NCBI GenBank assembly: GCA_051252415.1
Contig: JBPOGA010000009.1
Span: forward strand, 57,683 to 121,682
Direction: 5' to 3'
Length of the DNA: 64,000 nt
DNA from: JBPOFY01 sp051252415
Lineage (GTDB): Bacteria > Verrucomicrobiota > Verrucomicrobiia > Opitutales > Coraliomargaritaceae
This document shows positions 26,024-36,512 of the stretch, in pieces; within the stretch, counting starts at the first letter, position 1; each line of letters opens with the position of its first letter. The notes under the pieces were generated by a model, which had not been told where the DNA came from, did not search any database, and saw only the letters and a list, made by a program, of their open reading frames with translations. The translations under genes and the position numbers were made by a program.

Positions 26024-27673
26024 TTACATCATGCCGCCCATACCACCCATACCACCCATGCCGTGGTCATGACCGCCGCCACCTGCGCCGCCTTCTTCTG
26101 GCTCATCGGTGATCATGCACTCTGTAGTGAGCAACAGACCTGCAACCGAACCAGCATTTTGAAGCGCTGTGCGTGTCACCATAGCTGGATCAACGATACC
26201 CGCAGCAAGAAGGTCTACGTATTCACCTGTAGCGACATTGTAACCCATAGAGCCTTTGGACTTCAGCACTTCGGAAACAACCAATGAACCTTCAACACCT
26301 GCATTGAGGCAGAGTTGACGAAGTGGAGCTTCAATTGCGCGGCGAACGATCCAAGCACCAAGTGCTTCGTCTTCTTCGAGATTACCTGCTACTGTTTCGA
26401 TAGCCTTAGCAGCACGAAGCAATGCTACGCCACCACCAGGAAGGATACCTTCTTCAACTGCAGCGCGAGTCGCATGGAGCGCGTCATCAACGCGGTCCTT
26501 CTTCTCTTTCATTTCTGGTTCTGTTTGGGCGCCAACATTAATGACGGCAACACCGCCAGCGATCTTAGCAAGACGCTCTTGGAGTTTCTCACGATCGTAA
26601 TCAGAAGTAGTTGCGTCGATTTGACGTCGGATTTGCTTCACGCGACCTTGGATGTCGGAGCTTTTGCCACCACCTTCAACGATGATAGTGCTTTCCTTGT
26701 CCACTGTAACGCGCTTCGCTTTACCGAGGTCGGAGAGTTGAACGTTCTCAAGCTTGATGCCAAGGTCTTCGGTGATGCAACGACCACCTGTAAGCACAGC
26801 GATATCTTCGAGCATTGCCTTACGACGATCACCGAATCCAGGAGCCTTAACTGCTGCCACACTCAATGTGCCACGAAGCTTATTAACAACAAGTGCTGCA
26901 AGCGCTTCACCTTCGATGTCTTCAGCGATGATAAGCAATGGCTTATTAGTCTTTGCTACAAGTTGAAGGATAGGAAGGATCTCGTTTAGGCTGCTGATCT
27001 TCTTCTCGTTGATGAGAATGTGAGCGTCGTCGAAATTAACTTCTTGGTTTTCTGCGTCTGTGCAGAAGTAAGGAGAAAGGTAACCTTTGTCGAACTGCAT
27101 ACCTTCGACAACGTCGAGGGATGTTTCGATACCCTTAGCTTCTTCGACTGTGATTGTGCCGTCTTTACCAACGCGGTCCATTGCATCTGCAATGATGTCG
27201 CCGATTTCAGCATCCCAGTTTGCAGAAACAGTGGCCACCTGACGAATTTCTTCGCGGTCTTTCACCTTCTTGCTTTGCTTTGCGAATGCCTCAGTTGCAG
27301 CAGCAACTGCTTTGTCGATACCACGCTTGAGGTAGATCGGGTTAGCACCCGCAGCTACGTTCTTGATACCTTCACGGTAAACCGCTTCAGCTAGAACAGT
27401 CGCTGTAGTTGTTCCGTCACCAGCAGAGTCTGCGGTCTTGGAAGCTACTTCGCGCACCATTTGTGCACCCATGTTTTCGAAAGGATCGGAAAGATCGATT
27501 TCCTTGGCAACTGTAACACCGTCTTTAGTGACAGTCGGAGCTCCGAATTTTTTGTCGATTAAGACATTACGACCCTTAGGTCCGAGTGTTACTTTTACTG
27601 CACGAGAAAGTGTTTCGACCCCTTTAAGGATCTTTTTACGTGCTGCTTCATCAAAGAGAATTTGTTTAGCCAT
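26024..27673 (-). CDS. groEL: chaperonin GroEL
   Basis: 549 residues. The 60-kDa ATP-dependent folding chaperone. Key parts are LGPKGRNVLIDKKFGAPTVTKDG, the ATP site GDGTTTATVLAEA, and the classical GGGVALLRA region. The C-terminal tail is GGHDHGMGGMGGMGGMM, a GGM tail with two added His. It follows groES with a 46-bp gap. A CIRCE element was looked for upstream of groES and not found. Confidence 0.98.
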   Translation of the reverse strand: MAKQILFDEAARKKILKGVETLSRAVKVTLGPKGRNVLIDKKFGAPTVTKDGVTVAKEIDLSDPFENMGAQMVREVASKTADSAGDGTTTATVLAEAVYREGIKNVAAGANPIYLKRGIDKAVAAATEAFAKQSKKVKDREEIRQVATVSANWDAEIGDIIADAMDRVGKDGTITVEEAKGIETSLDVVEGMQFDKGYLSPYFCTDAENQEVNFDDAHILINEKKISSLNEILPILQLVAKTNKPLLIIAEDIEGEALAALVVNKLRGTLSVAAVKAPGFGDRRKAMLEDIAVLTGGRCITEDLGIKLENVQLSDLGKAKRVTVDKESTIIVEGGGKSSDIQGRVKQIRRQIDATTSDYDREKLQERLAKIAGGVAVINVGAQTEPEMKEKKDRVDDALHATRAAVEEGILPGGGVALLRAAKAIETVAGNLEEDEALGAWIVRRAIEAPLRQLCLNAGVEGSLVVSEVLKSKGSMGYNVATGEYVDLLAAGIVDPAMVTRTALQNAGSVAGLLLTTECMITDEPEEGGAGGGGHDHGMGGMGGMGGMM

Positions 27674-27719
27674 AATAGATTATTTATCTGATTTGTATTT
27701 AAAATTTGGTTACAACGAA

Positions 27720-28007
27720 TTATCCGATAACACCAAGGATGCTATCTTCTTCGATGAGGATATACTCAACGCCATCAACCTTAACAGGTGTGCCGCCGTA
27801 GCCTGGAAGGAGAACTTTGTCGCCCTTCTTCACGTTGAAAGGAATCGCTTTACCAGCTTCGTCCTTTTTGCCAGTTCCAAGCGCAACTACTTCTGCTTCT
27901 TGGGACTTTTCCTTAGCTGAATCAGGGATAATGATTCCGCCGCGGACTTGTTCGTCTTCTTCAATGCGTTTCAATAGAACGCGTTCACCGAGTGGTTTGA
28001 TTTTCAT
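27720..28007 (-). CDS. groES: co-chaperonin GroES
   Basis: 95 residues. The mobile loop is residues 17-32 (EEDEQVRGGIIIPDSA), and the dome region has KKGDKVLLPGYGGTPVKVDGVEYILI. It caps GroEL. It lies 82 bp below dnaK on the same strand, separated by a hairpin, so it is either a separate unit or a read-through unit. The leader is AT-rich with no Shine-Dalgarno motif. Confidence 0.97.
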   Translation of the reverse strand: MKIKPLGERVLLKRIEEDEQVRGGIIIPDSAKEKSQEAEVVALGTGKKDEAGKAIPFNVKKGDKVLLPGYGGTPVKVDGVEYILIEEDSILGVIG

Positions 28008-28045
28008 ATAATATATTTTATTTAGGAGATTTAGTAATTAACAAA

Positions 28046-28078
28046 AGCCGCGCTCAAACATGTGGCCTGAACGCGGCT
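28046..28078 (-). terminator. hairpin between dnaK and groES
   Basis: AGCCGCG (28046-28052) pairs with CGCGGCT (28072-28078) across 19 bases. In the minus direction a short T run (TTTTG) follows. It is a weak or attenuating terminator downstream of dnaK. Confidence 0.55.
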
Positions 28079-28089
28079 CGCTAAATGGT

Positions 28090-30024
<1,935 letters not shown>

Positions 30025-30147
30025 GCCAATCTTATAGCATTCCAAGTGCCACGCGCATGCCAAGATTGCAAGCCGTTGATTTGCAGTCTCATATATTTAA
30101 ACGAGGCGAAGTTGACACATGCATACTAAGGCAAGGTCGAGACACCC

Positions 30148-30197
30148 TGTCACAGTTTGTGTCACACTTTAGATCACTGTCTCAACTGTGTGTCACA
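30148..30197. promoter_or_regulatory. three TGTCACA direct repeats upstream of dnaK
   Basis: TGTCACA occurs at 30148-30154, 30160-30166 and 30191-30197, within the 209-bp gap between the marR stop and the dnaK start. Closer to dnaK, minus-strand TATAAG lies 6 bp before the ATG. The repeats could be regulator sites for dnaK. No CIRCE (TTAGCACTC-N9-GAGTGCTAA) is present. Confidence 0.35.
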
Positions 30198-30233
30198 GGC
30201 GAAAAGGTGGGGACGCTTACCCTCTGTATAATT

Positions 30234-30674
30234 TTAAGCTCCCAGCTTACCGTAGATCGCGTCAAGCACCTCTCGACATGTGTTAAGATCCTTTGCATTC
30301 GGCAACCAATCGAGCTCTTTAAGGAACTGAAGTTCCGCTTTCTGCATCTGCTCAACTGAGCGACGCCCTTTTGCTGTTAGATCAATTAGGGAAGATCGCT
30401 TATGCTCTGGGTTGGCTTTTGCCTTCATCAGCCCCGCCTCAATCAGTTCGTTCACCTGGGTCTGTATAATCTGGCGACTCACATAGCGTGATGCGGCTAA
30501 CACCGGAACTGTCTGCGGGCCGTCTCGCTGGATATCCATAAGTAGTGTCCGTTTTGGAGCACTTAACTCTGTATCTGCATGGATTTGATCTGTTGTATGT
30601 CGAAGACTGTTATACGTCCGCCGTATTGAATTCGCCAATAAATGTAAGTCCGTAAGCTCATTTCCCTTATTCAT
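30234..30674 (-). CDS. MarR-family transcriptional regulator
   Basis: 146 residues from the ATG at 30674 (MNKGNELTD). The winged-helix core is VPVLAASRYVSRQIIQTQVNELIEAGLM, and the wing is KANPEHKRSSLIDLTAKGRRSVEQM. MarR dimers bind palindromes and are released by a ligand. It is divergent from the large lipid-handling gene with a perfect palindrome between them, so it probably represses itself and that gene. Confidence 0.88.
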   Translation of the reverse strand: MNKGNELTDLHLLANSIRRTYNSLRHTTDQIHADTELSAPKRTLLMDIQRDGPQTVPVLAASRYVSRQIIQTQVNELIEAGLMKAKANPEHKRSSLIDLTAKGRRSVEQMQKAELQFLKELDWLPNAKDLNTCREVLDAIYGKLGA

Positions 30675-30702
30675 ACTTAAAGTTGAAACACAAATCACCA
30701 AC

Positions 30703-30721
30703 TTGACAATAATATTGTCAA
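30703..30721. promoter_or_regulatory. putative MarR operator palindrome
   Basis: TTGACAATAATATTGTCAA is a perfect palindrome with 8-bp arms and a 3-bp centre in the divergent marR/fusion-gene region. A related half-site pair TTGACA...TGTCAT follows at 30729-30747. The TTGACA at 30729 with AAATAT 17 bp on (30752) is a plausible promoter for the fusion gene. It would place the transcription start after the ATG at 30746 and before that at 30785. Confidence 0.65.
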
Positions 30722-30784
30722 TAAATGTTTGACAACTAAGATGTCATGTTGAAATATCTGAGCATACTTAAACACAGACCGACT

Positions 30785-33700
30785 ATGAAAACACAAACGA
30801 GACTTCCTAAGACCTTCTGGTGGCACAACGTGACACAATTTGGCGGAGCGATGAATGATAATATCTTCAAGCTATTGATTATTTATGCGTTGATCGCATG
30901 GGGTGGTCCTGAAGCCTCGGCAAACATTTTGGTAAAGGTCGGACTCGTGTTTGCCCTGCCTTTTTTGTTGATCGTCCCCATCGCAGGGAACTTTGCAGAT
31001 AAGTTTAGTAAGCGTTCATTGATCGTCATCCTCAAGGCTGTCGAACTTGGTGTCATGGCTTTCGGCGTGCTAGCACTCTCGTTAAAGGTGCCTGCATTCC
31101 TTTACACCACGTTGTTCTTAATGTCGGCACAAAGCGCATTCTTTGGACCCTGCAAATATGGAATCCTTCCAGAAATCGTCGGTAGCGAGCGTCTCTCTAA
31201 GGCAAATGGCGCGATACAACTCTTCACTTTCTTAGCGATCATCGCAGGCACCGTGATCGCTCCTGAGCTCAGCCTAGCCCTTGATGGGCGCGCGGCGCTC
31301 GCAGGCAGCATTTGCTTGATCATTGCTGCAGCTGGCCTACTCACGGCGACGCAGATTGAACCCACAGTCGCGCACCCAAGCCGTAAGCTCAGCCTGAATG
31401 GATTCGGCTCCGTATTTAAGACGCTCTGCAGTGTGCGTAAAGACAGCTATATGACACTCGCGTTTCTAGCGATGGCGTTCTTCAACCTCACAGCTGCTTT
31501 CATTCAATTGAATGTATTGGACTACGGTTTTCAGCATTTGGATTTGCGTGCGGAAGAAGCCACTCGCTTGTTTCTTGTCACCGCAATAGGCATTGGTATC
31601 GGCTCCACGCTTGCCGGTTGGTTAAGCGGACGCTCGATTGAATTTGGTATCGTCCCAATTGGTGCAGGCTTAATGAGCCTCAACTTGATCATACTCGGCA
31701 CGTCTGAGCACGGGTCGCTCATTCTATCTGCCGTAAATATGTTTTGCATCGGATTGGGTGCAGGGCTCTTCATCGTGCCACTGACTTCGTTCATTCAGTA
31801 TCGAAGCCCGAAGGATCAGCTCGGTTCTATTCAGGCTGCGCACTCTTTCTTAAACTGGCTCGGCATTCTACTCGCAAGTGGATTGCTGTATCTAAATTCA
31901 ACTGTGCTCAATTGGACTGCACAAAATGGTTTCCTCGTGCTCGGTTTGAGCCTACTCGTGCTCGCGGTATTGAGCGTTAAAGTCCTACCCGACTTCTTTG
32001 CGCGTTTTCTCGGTATGTTGGTCACACGTGTCTGCTACAAATATACTGTGCGTGGATTAGACAATGTGCCAGCGCAAGGCGGTGCGCTCTTAGTATGTAA
32101 TCATGTGAGTATGCTAGACGCCCTCTTGGTGACTTCTAGTCAACAGCGTCGCGTCCGTATGCTCATGTCACGCGCCTACTATGATCAAGCCAGTTGGTTG
32201 GTTAAAAAGACTGCAGATCTCGCAAATGTCATCCTAATCCACACTGCGGACAACCCAAAGAAACTGCTCAAATCGCTCAAAACCGCTCGCGACGCCTTGG
32301 ATGAAGGCTACTTGGTTTGTATCTTTGCTGAAGGCGCGTTAACACGCACTGGAATGCTTCGTCCATTTAAACCTGGCTTTGAGCGTATTGTTAAAGGAAC
32401 AGACTACCCGATCATCCCCGGTTACATCGGTGGCGTTTGGGGCAGCTTGACCAGTTACTACAAAGGCAACCCTAAGTTGAGTATCTTGAGTGAACCGCGT
32501 TATCCTGTAAGCATACATTTCGGTGCACCGCTACCGTCTACATCCACCACGTTCGATGTGCAACAAGCCGTGAATGAACTCTCTGGAGACTCCTTCGATT
32601 TACAGAAAGACTCTGAGCGTAATTTAGGCACACAGTTTATTCAATCTGCACGCCAACATTGGAATGCTTTAGCGATTGCAGACAGTAGTGGCACTGAGCT
32701 CAAGTATGGTGAATTACTGACAGCCAGCTTATTGATCCATGGTCGCATTCAAGAACAGTGCGATGCAGGAAATACCAACATTGCAATTTTACTGCCACCA
32801 GGAAGCGGTTCCGCATTGAGCAATCTGGCGCTCACAATTGATCAAAAGATCGGCGTTAATCTGAACTACACCGCATCGCCATCGAGTATTGCTTCGATCT
32901 ATGAGCAGTGCGCAATTCAGACAGTCATCACTTCGAAGAAATTCTTAGAGCGTTTTCCCGATCTGCCGCTACCAAGCCAAGTGCTCTATATCGAAGAACT
33001 CGTGCAAGGCTTTACAAAGAGTCAAAAAGTCATGGCAGCACTCAAAGCACGCTTCGCTCCACAAAGCTCTATTATGACAGGATCCATTGATCCAGATTCT
33101 GTCGCGACGATACTCTTCTCAAGTGGTTCAACCGCGGAGCCAAAGGGCATACAGCTCAGCCACCATAATCTACTTTCGAATATCGAATCGTTTCGTAGTG
33201 TCCTCACGCCCACACGTGAGGATGTGATTCTCACCGCACTGCCCTTCTTTCATTCATTTGGCTATACTGCGACATTCTGGTTCCCGCTACTCTCAGGCAT
33301 AACTACAAGTTGCCATACCAATCCTCTTGAAGGTGAAGCGATAGGCAAACTCGCTGAGAAGTATAAAGCTAGCTTACTACTGACGACGCCCAGCTTCCTC
33401 ATGGCATACGCTCGTAAAGTAAAACCGGAGCAATTTGCACATCTACGCTATGTGTTTACAGGTGCCGAAAAGCTACAACCACGCGTGGCTGATCTCTTTG
33501 AGAAACGCTTTGGTATACGCCCACTCGAAGGTTACGGTGCAACAGAACTCGCGCCAGTATGCGCCTTAAGTTTGCCTAATGTAACAATCGACAAGTTAAA
33601 GGAGACGGGCAACCGACCTGATCGTTTAGGTCGCACATTGCCTGGTATCAGCATGAAAATCGTGCACCCAGAAACCATGGAAACATTAACACCTGGAGAC

Positions 33701-34171
33701 GAAGGTCTTATCATGGTCAAAGGCCCCAACGTCATGATCGGCTACCATAACCGTGATGATCTCACCGAAGCAGCAATACAAGATGGTTGGTATAACACAG
33801 GTGATATCGGCCTCATGGATACGGATGGCTTTTTCGCAATCACTGGGCGTATTTCTAGGTTCAGTAAAATGGGTGGCGAAATGATCCCACATGGCGCGAT
33901 TGAAGATGCTTTGCACGAAGCGATCCAATGTGAGCCAAATGAGCTTTCTGTCGTTGCCTTACCCGACGAACGCAAAGGCGAGAAGCTACACGTTCTGTAC
34001 AGTGCGGAATCTATGGACGAAAGTAAGATCCGCGATCTACTTCAAACAATCGACATACCCAACCTTTGGAAACCAAACCCTAAAGATTGGAAGTATATCC
34101 CAGAACTTCCAATGCTGGGCACTGGCAAGCTCGACTATCGTAGTATGAAGGAACTGCTAGCTAAATCATAG
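30785..34171 (+). CDS. MFS transporter / acyltransferase / acyl-ligase fusion (LplT-Aas-like)
   Basis: 1128 residues from the ATG at 30785. Residues 1-410 are an MFS permease with about 12 helices (FWWHNVTQFGGAMNDNIFKLLI resembles LplT). About 420-600 is a PlsC acyltransferase with the HxxxxD box at His440 and Asp445 (NHVSMLD) and FAEGALTRTG. From about 640 it is an AMP-forming ligase with SSGSTAEPKG near 780, GYGATELAP and YNTGDIG. The same trio acts in E. coli as separate LplT and Aas, to import and re-acylate lysophospholipids. The earlier start at 30746 would sit inside the promoter. It is probably controlled by the divergent MarR protein. Confidence 0.9.
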   Translation: MKTQTRLPKTFWWHNVTQFGGAMNDNIFKLLIIYALIAWGGPEASANILVKVGLVFALPFLLIVPIAGNFADKFSKRSLIVILKAVELGVMAFGVLALSLKVPAFLYTTLFLMSAQSAFFGPCKYGILPEIVGSERLSKANGAIQLFTFLAIIAGTVIAPELSLALDGRAALAGSICLIIAAAGLLTATQIEPTVAHPSRKLSLNGFGSVFKTLCSVRKDSYMTLAFLAMAFFNLTAAFIQLNVLDYGFQHLDLRAEEATRLFLVTAIGIGIGSTLAGWLSGRSIEFGIVPIGAGLMSLNLIILGTSEHGSLILSAVNMFCIGLGAGLFIVPLTSFIQYRSPKDQLGSIQAAHSFLNWLGILLASGLLYLNSTVLNWTAQNGFLVLGLSLLVLAVLSVKVLPDFFARFLGMLVTRVCYKYTVRGLDNVPAQGGALLVCNHVSMLDALLVTSSQQRRVRMLMSRAYYDQASWLVKKTADLANVILIHTADNPKKLLKSLKTARDALDEGYLVCIFAEGALTRTGMLRPFKPGFERIVKGTDYPIIPGYIGGVWGSLTSYYKGNPKLSILSEPRYPVSIHFGAPLPSTSTTFDVQQAVNELSGDSFDLQKDSERNLGTQFIQSARQHWNALAIADSSGTELKYGELLTASLLIHGRIQEQCDAGNTNIAILLPPGSGSALSNLALTIDQKIGVNLNYTASPSSIASIYEQCAIQTVITSKKFLERFPDLPLPSQVLYIEELVQGFTKSQKVMAALKARFAPQSSIMTGSIDPDSVATILFSSGSTAEPKGIQLSHHNLLSNIESFRSVLTPTREDVILTALPFFHSFGYTATFWFPLLSGITTSCHTNPLEGEAIGKLAEKYKASLLLTTPSFLMAYARKVKPEQFAHLRYVFTGAEKLQPRVADLFEKRFGIRPLEGYGATELAPVCALSLPNVTIDKLKETGNRPDRLGRTLPGISMKIVHPETMETLTPGDEGLIMVKGPNVMIGYHNRDDLTEAAIQDGWYNTGDIGLMDTDGFFAITGRISRFSKMGGEMIPHGAIEDALHEAIQCEPNELSVVALPDERKGEKLHVLYSAESMDESKIRDLLQTIDIPNLWKPNPKDWKYIPELPMLGTGKLDYRSMKELLAKS

Positions 34172-34352
34172 CACGGGTACATGACCTAAATCTGCAATTT
34201 ATAAAGATAAAGTTTAAGACACTAATAAGTGACTTAATTAACATGAATCTGATGCATACTCAAATGCCGATACGACAGGTTGTAGTGGTAAAAAAACTAC
34301 AAATTAATATACTTTTGTTACAATCTTAAGCTAATAAGGTAATGCCATACTA

Positions 34353-34370
34353 TTGGCATTGAAATTGCTA
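34353..34370 (+). promoter_or_regulatory. sigma-54-like promoter before the roadblock-amt operon
   Basis: TGGCATTGAAATTGCT at 34354-34369 matches the -24/-12 consensus TGGCACG-N4-TTGCW, with exact spacing and two mismatches (C and G both to T). The start of transcription would fall at about 34380, directly at the ATG. A competing reading is a sigma-70 -10 box TAAAAT at 34369-34374 with no good -35. An inverted repeat AATGCCA/TGGCATT (34341-34347, 34354-34360) overlaps the -24 element. The rest of the 208-bp gap upstream is AT-rich with nothing else seen. Confidence 0.5.
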
Positions 34371-34380
34371 AAATTCCTAC

Positions 34381-34689
34381 ATGTTTGAAAATGTAGACTT
34401 AGCAGCATTGGAGGACGATGGCTTCATTGGCGCCATCGCCTGCAATGCAAATGGATCGATCATAGATGCGACGAGTGATGACTTAGAGGTATTTGGTAGT
34501 ATTTTAGGCTACATTTCCCAAGTCGCCGACATGATAGGTGAACCCTTCGGAATGGACTCAATTGAAGAGATCCATTTTGACAGCGAAAACACAAAGGCTG
34601 CTTGCTTACCGCAAGAGGAGGAAACCTTGGGAGTGCTTTGCAATAGTCGTGCAAACATGGATCAAATTTTAAACGAATTAATCAATTAG
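34381..34689 (+). CDS. roadblock/LC7-like small protein
   Basis: 102 residues, acidic. The pattern DDGFIGAIACNANGSIID, a central amphipathic helix (VFGSILGYISQVADMIG), EEIHFDSENTKAACLP, then a strand (TLGVLCNS) and a C-terminal helix fits the roadblock fold. Such proteins form dimers and often regulate small GTPases (MglB-type), but no GTPase is nearby. First gene of a four-gene unit with gaps of 9, 23 and 24 bp. The fold is inferred from pattern only. Confidence 0.6.
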   Translation: MFENVDLAALEDDGFIGAIACNANGSIIDATSDDLEVFGSILGYISQVADMIGEPFGMDSIEEIHFDSENTKAACLPQEEETLGVLCNSRANMDQILNELIN

Positions 34690-34698
34690 TCATCCACT

Positions 34699-35220
34699 AT
34701 GATTGAAAAAATAATTAAAAACGTAATGGAGCTACATGGTGTCGATGGCGCCTGCATCTTAGATAAAAAAGGAAATTTGCTACACAATGCACTCCCCGAC
34801 TTCTTTCTAGATGATTTCTTAGATGACCTAGCGCGCCGAGTTAAAGCTCTGTATGAGGCTGTCGACGAGAACTATGTCGCATGCGATGACTACTTATTAA
34901 AGTTTCCACAAAAATACATTCAGATACGGCGCAGTCGTAACATCTATCTTCTCGTCGCTGTCGACCCTTCCGTAAACTTGGTCTCACTGCGCATGGTCAC
35001 CAACTTAGTGCTCAAGTACGTTACACCGAAGGTGTTGAGTGAAATGCGAAAGCAACTTGCTGAAACTAAACCTACTGTTTCAGAGTCAGCAATCGCATCT
35101 ACAGCACCCAGCGAAACACCTGCTCCTACTGTAATGGCATCTGAGCCTGAAGCACCAAAACGCGGCAATAAAGTCTTACGACCACGACCGACGCGCTCCT
35201 TCCGAGGCACTCGCTACTAA
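34699..35220 (+). CDS. roadblock/LC7-like protein with basic tail
   Basis: 173 residues. Residues 1-118 fit a roadblock domain (VMELHGVDGACILDKKGNLL, IYLLVAVDPSVNLVSLRMVTNLVL). A Ser/Thr/Pro/Ala-rich linker (125-155) leads to a strongly basic end (KRGNKVLRPRPTRSFRGTRY). The tail suggests binding of an acidic partner, membrane or nucleic acid. It probably pairs with the preceding small roadblock-like protein. Confidence 0.6.
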   Translation: MIEKIIKNVMELHGVDGACILDKKGNLLHNALPDFFLDDFLDDLARRVKALYEAVDENYVACDDYLLKFPQKYIQIRRSRNIYLLVAVDPSVNLVSLRMVTNLVLKYVTPKVLSEMRKQLAETKPTVSESAIASTAPSETPAPTVMASEPEAPKRGNKVLRPRPTRSFRGTRY

Positions 35221-35243
35221 TTGCTGAATGCGCACTTGCAACC

Positions 35244-36488
35244 ATGCACCTACTAACAACTGATCGGCTGACCAAAAGCCAACTATCTTTAATACTCCGT
35301 GATTTGGGCCATTCCCCTGAATTCCACAACAGCTTTAATGAACTGACCAAAGGCCTTGATGCAAATGTTGGAAGTTCGCATATACTCATCGATCTAAGAT
35401 TTGAGCTCTCGGTTTTAGAACTAGAAACGCTAAAATCAAAATACCCGACGGCCTCGCACATCGGCTTTGAGCGGTATGATACTTCATTAGAAACTGCCAA
35501 GCGAATCGATGCTTCGAATTTTTCCACTTCTATCGTCATTCCGTCACACTCAGAACGGGCAAAAATGCGCCTCAAGAACGCCTTACGCGGAACGAGTGGT
35601 GTCAATCGTAAGGTTCTACCATCGACAACCCGACCAAGTTTCTCCTTTAAACGCAAGGTCACTCAGCCACCATTTCAAAAGACTAAAAATCGCGCAGATT
35701 CCAGAGCAAGCGATACGGTTTCCTCACGCTATTTGACGACCAAGAGTCTGACTTCTGTCCGTTTCATGGAAACATTGAAGGCTGAATGCGCGGAGAAAAA
35801 CAGCTTTGTGATTTTTAGTGCTGAAGAAACAGTTGAGTTCGAACTCGTTGCGAGAGAACTAAATTATCAAATGAACCGCGACTCATGTCCGCTACATATA
35901 GTTAGTTCAGAAGAGCTACGCCTCGATAATTTAGAAAAGCTTGAGCGTAAAGCCAGCAAATCCAGAACGCGAATTAATTGCTATATCGGGCCCAGTGAAG
36001 ATTTGGATCAATGTGCAGCCAGCGAAGTTAAACTCTTCATCGAGTATCTCGGAAACTTACGAAATCCGCATGCACGCTTGATCATGGCTCATGAACACGG
36101 CAGTGCCTCACTCTTTCAAGCTGGCGTAGAAGAGCACTTCGCAAGTCTCCGACAAAAGGCCAAAGAGATCGAAATTCCGCGACTAGCAGAACGCATCGAA
36201 GACATCCCTGAAATCTGTCAACAGACACTTGGTTTTCTACGCTCTGCGCACCCGTTCTTAGTCGTTACGCGTATTTCCAATGAAGTAGAGCGATACCTGC
36301 TAGAGCATCGTGAACTCTATTCCTACACGAAACTAGTGCGCATTCTTCGAAATGCCATCTCACTCTGCCAACGTGAATCATTGAGCGTAGAAGACATCAA
36401 AAACTATGGGGAGAGCGACATGACGACACAGCACTTACTAGAGACCATGGCTGATGAAACCTATTTCCCACAGTCCGCTAATTTTTAA
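35244..36488 (+). CDS. degenerate NtrC-like (sigma-54 activator-like) protein
   Basis: 414 residues, not clearly assignable. Residues 1-110 resemble a receiver-like alternating fold. A basic, poorly conserved linker covers 110-165. Residues 170-400 resemble the AAA+ part of NtrC-type activators, best seen in LAERIEDIPEICQQTLGFL (compare LRERxEDIP) and in YSYTKLVRILRNAISLCQRE, where WPGNVRELENxIxRAVIL is expected. The Walker A GESGTGKE and the GAFTGA loop are missing, so it should not hydrolyse ATP or remodel sigma-54. It may be an adaptor or anti-activator. It lies between the roadblock-like pair and amt. Confidence 0.5.
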   Translation: MHLLTTDRLTKSQLSLILRDLGHSPEFHNSFNELTKGLDANVGSSHILIDLRFELSVLELETLKSKYPTASHIGFERYDTSLETAKRIDASNFSTSIVIPSHSERAKMRLKNALRGTSGVNRKVLPSTTRPSFSFKRKVTQPPFQKTKNRADSRASDTVSSRYLTTKSLTSVRFMETLKAECAEKNSFVIFSAEETVEFELVARELNYQMNRDSCPLHIVSSEELRLDNLEKLERKASKSRTRINCYIGPSEDLDQCAASEVKLFIEYLGNLRNPHARLIMAHEHGSASLFQAGVEEHFASLRQKAKEIEIPRLAERIEDIPEICQQTLGFLRSAHPFLVVTRISNEVERYLLEHRELYSYTKLVRILRNAISLCQRESLSVEDIKNYGESDMTTQHLLETMADETYFPQSANF

Positions 36489-36512
36489 TCCGACATCACA
36501 ACACAAATACAT

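Noticed and set aside
28008..28089. CIRCE operator for groESL
   Set aside because: No TTAGCACTC-N9-GAGTGCTAA was found; only the dnaK-end hairpin lies there.
30025..30063. Longer dnaK start at 30063
   Set aside because: The conserved MGKIIGIDLGTTNSC begins at 30024 and the 13 extra residues are unrelated to the family.
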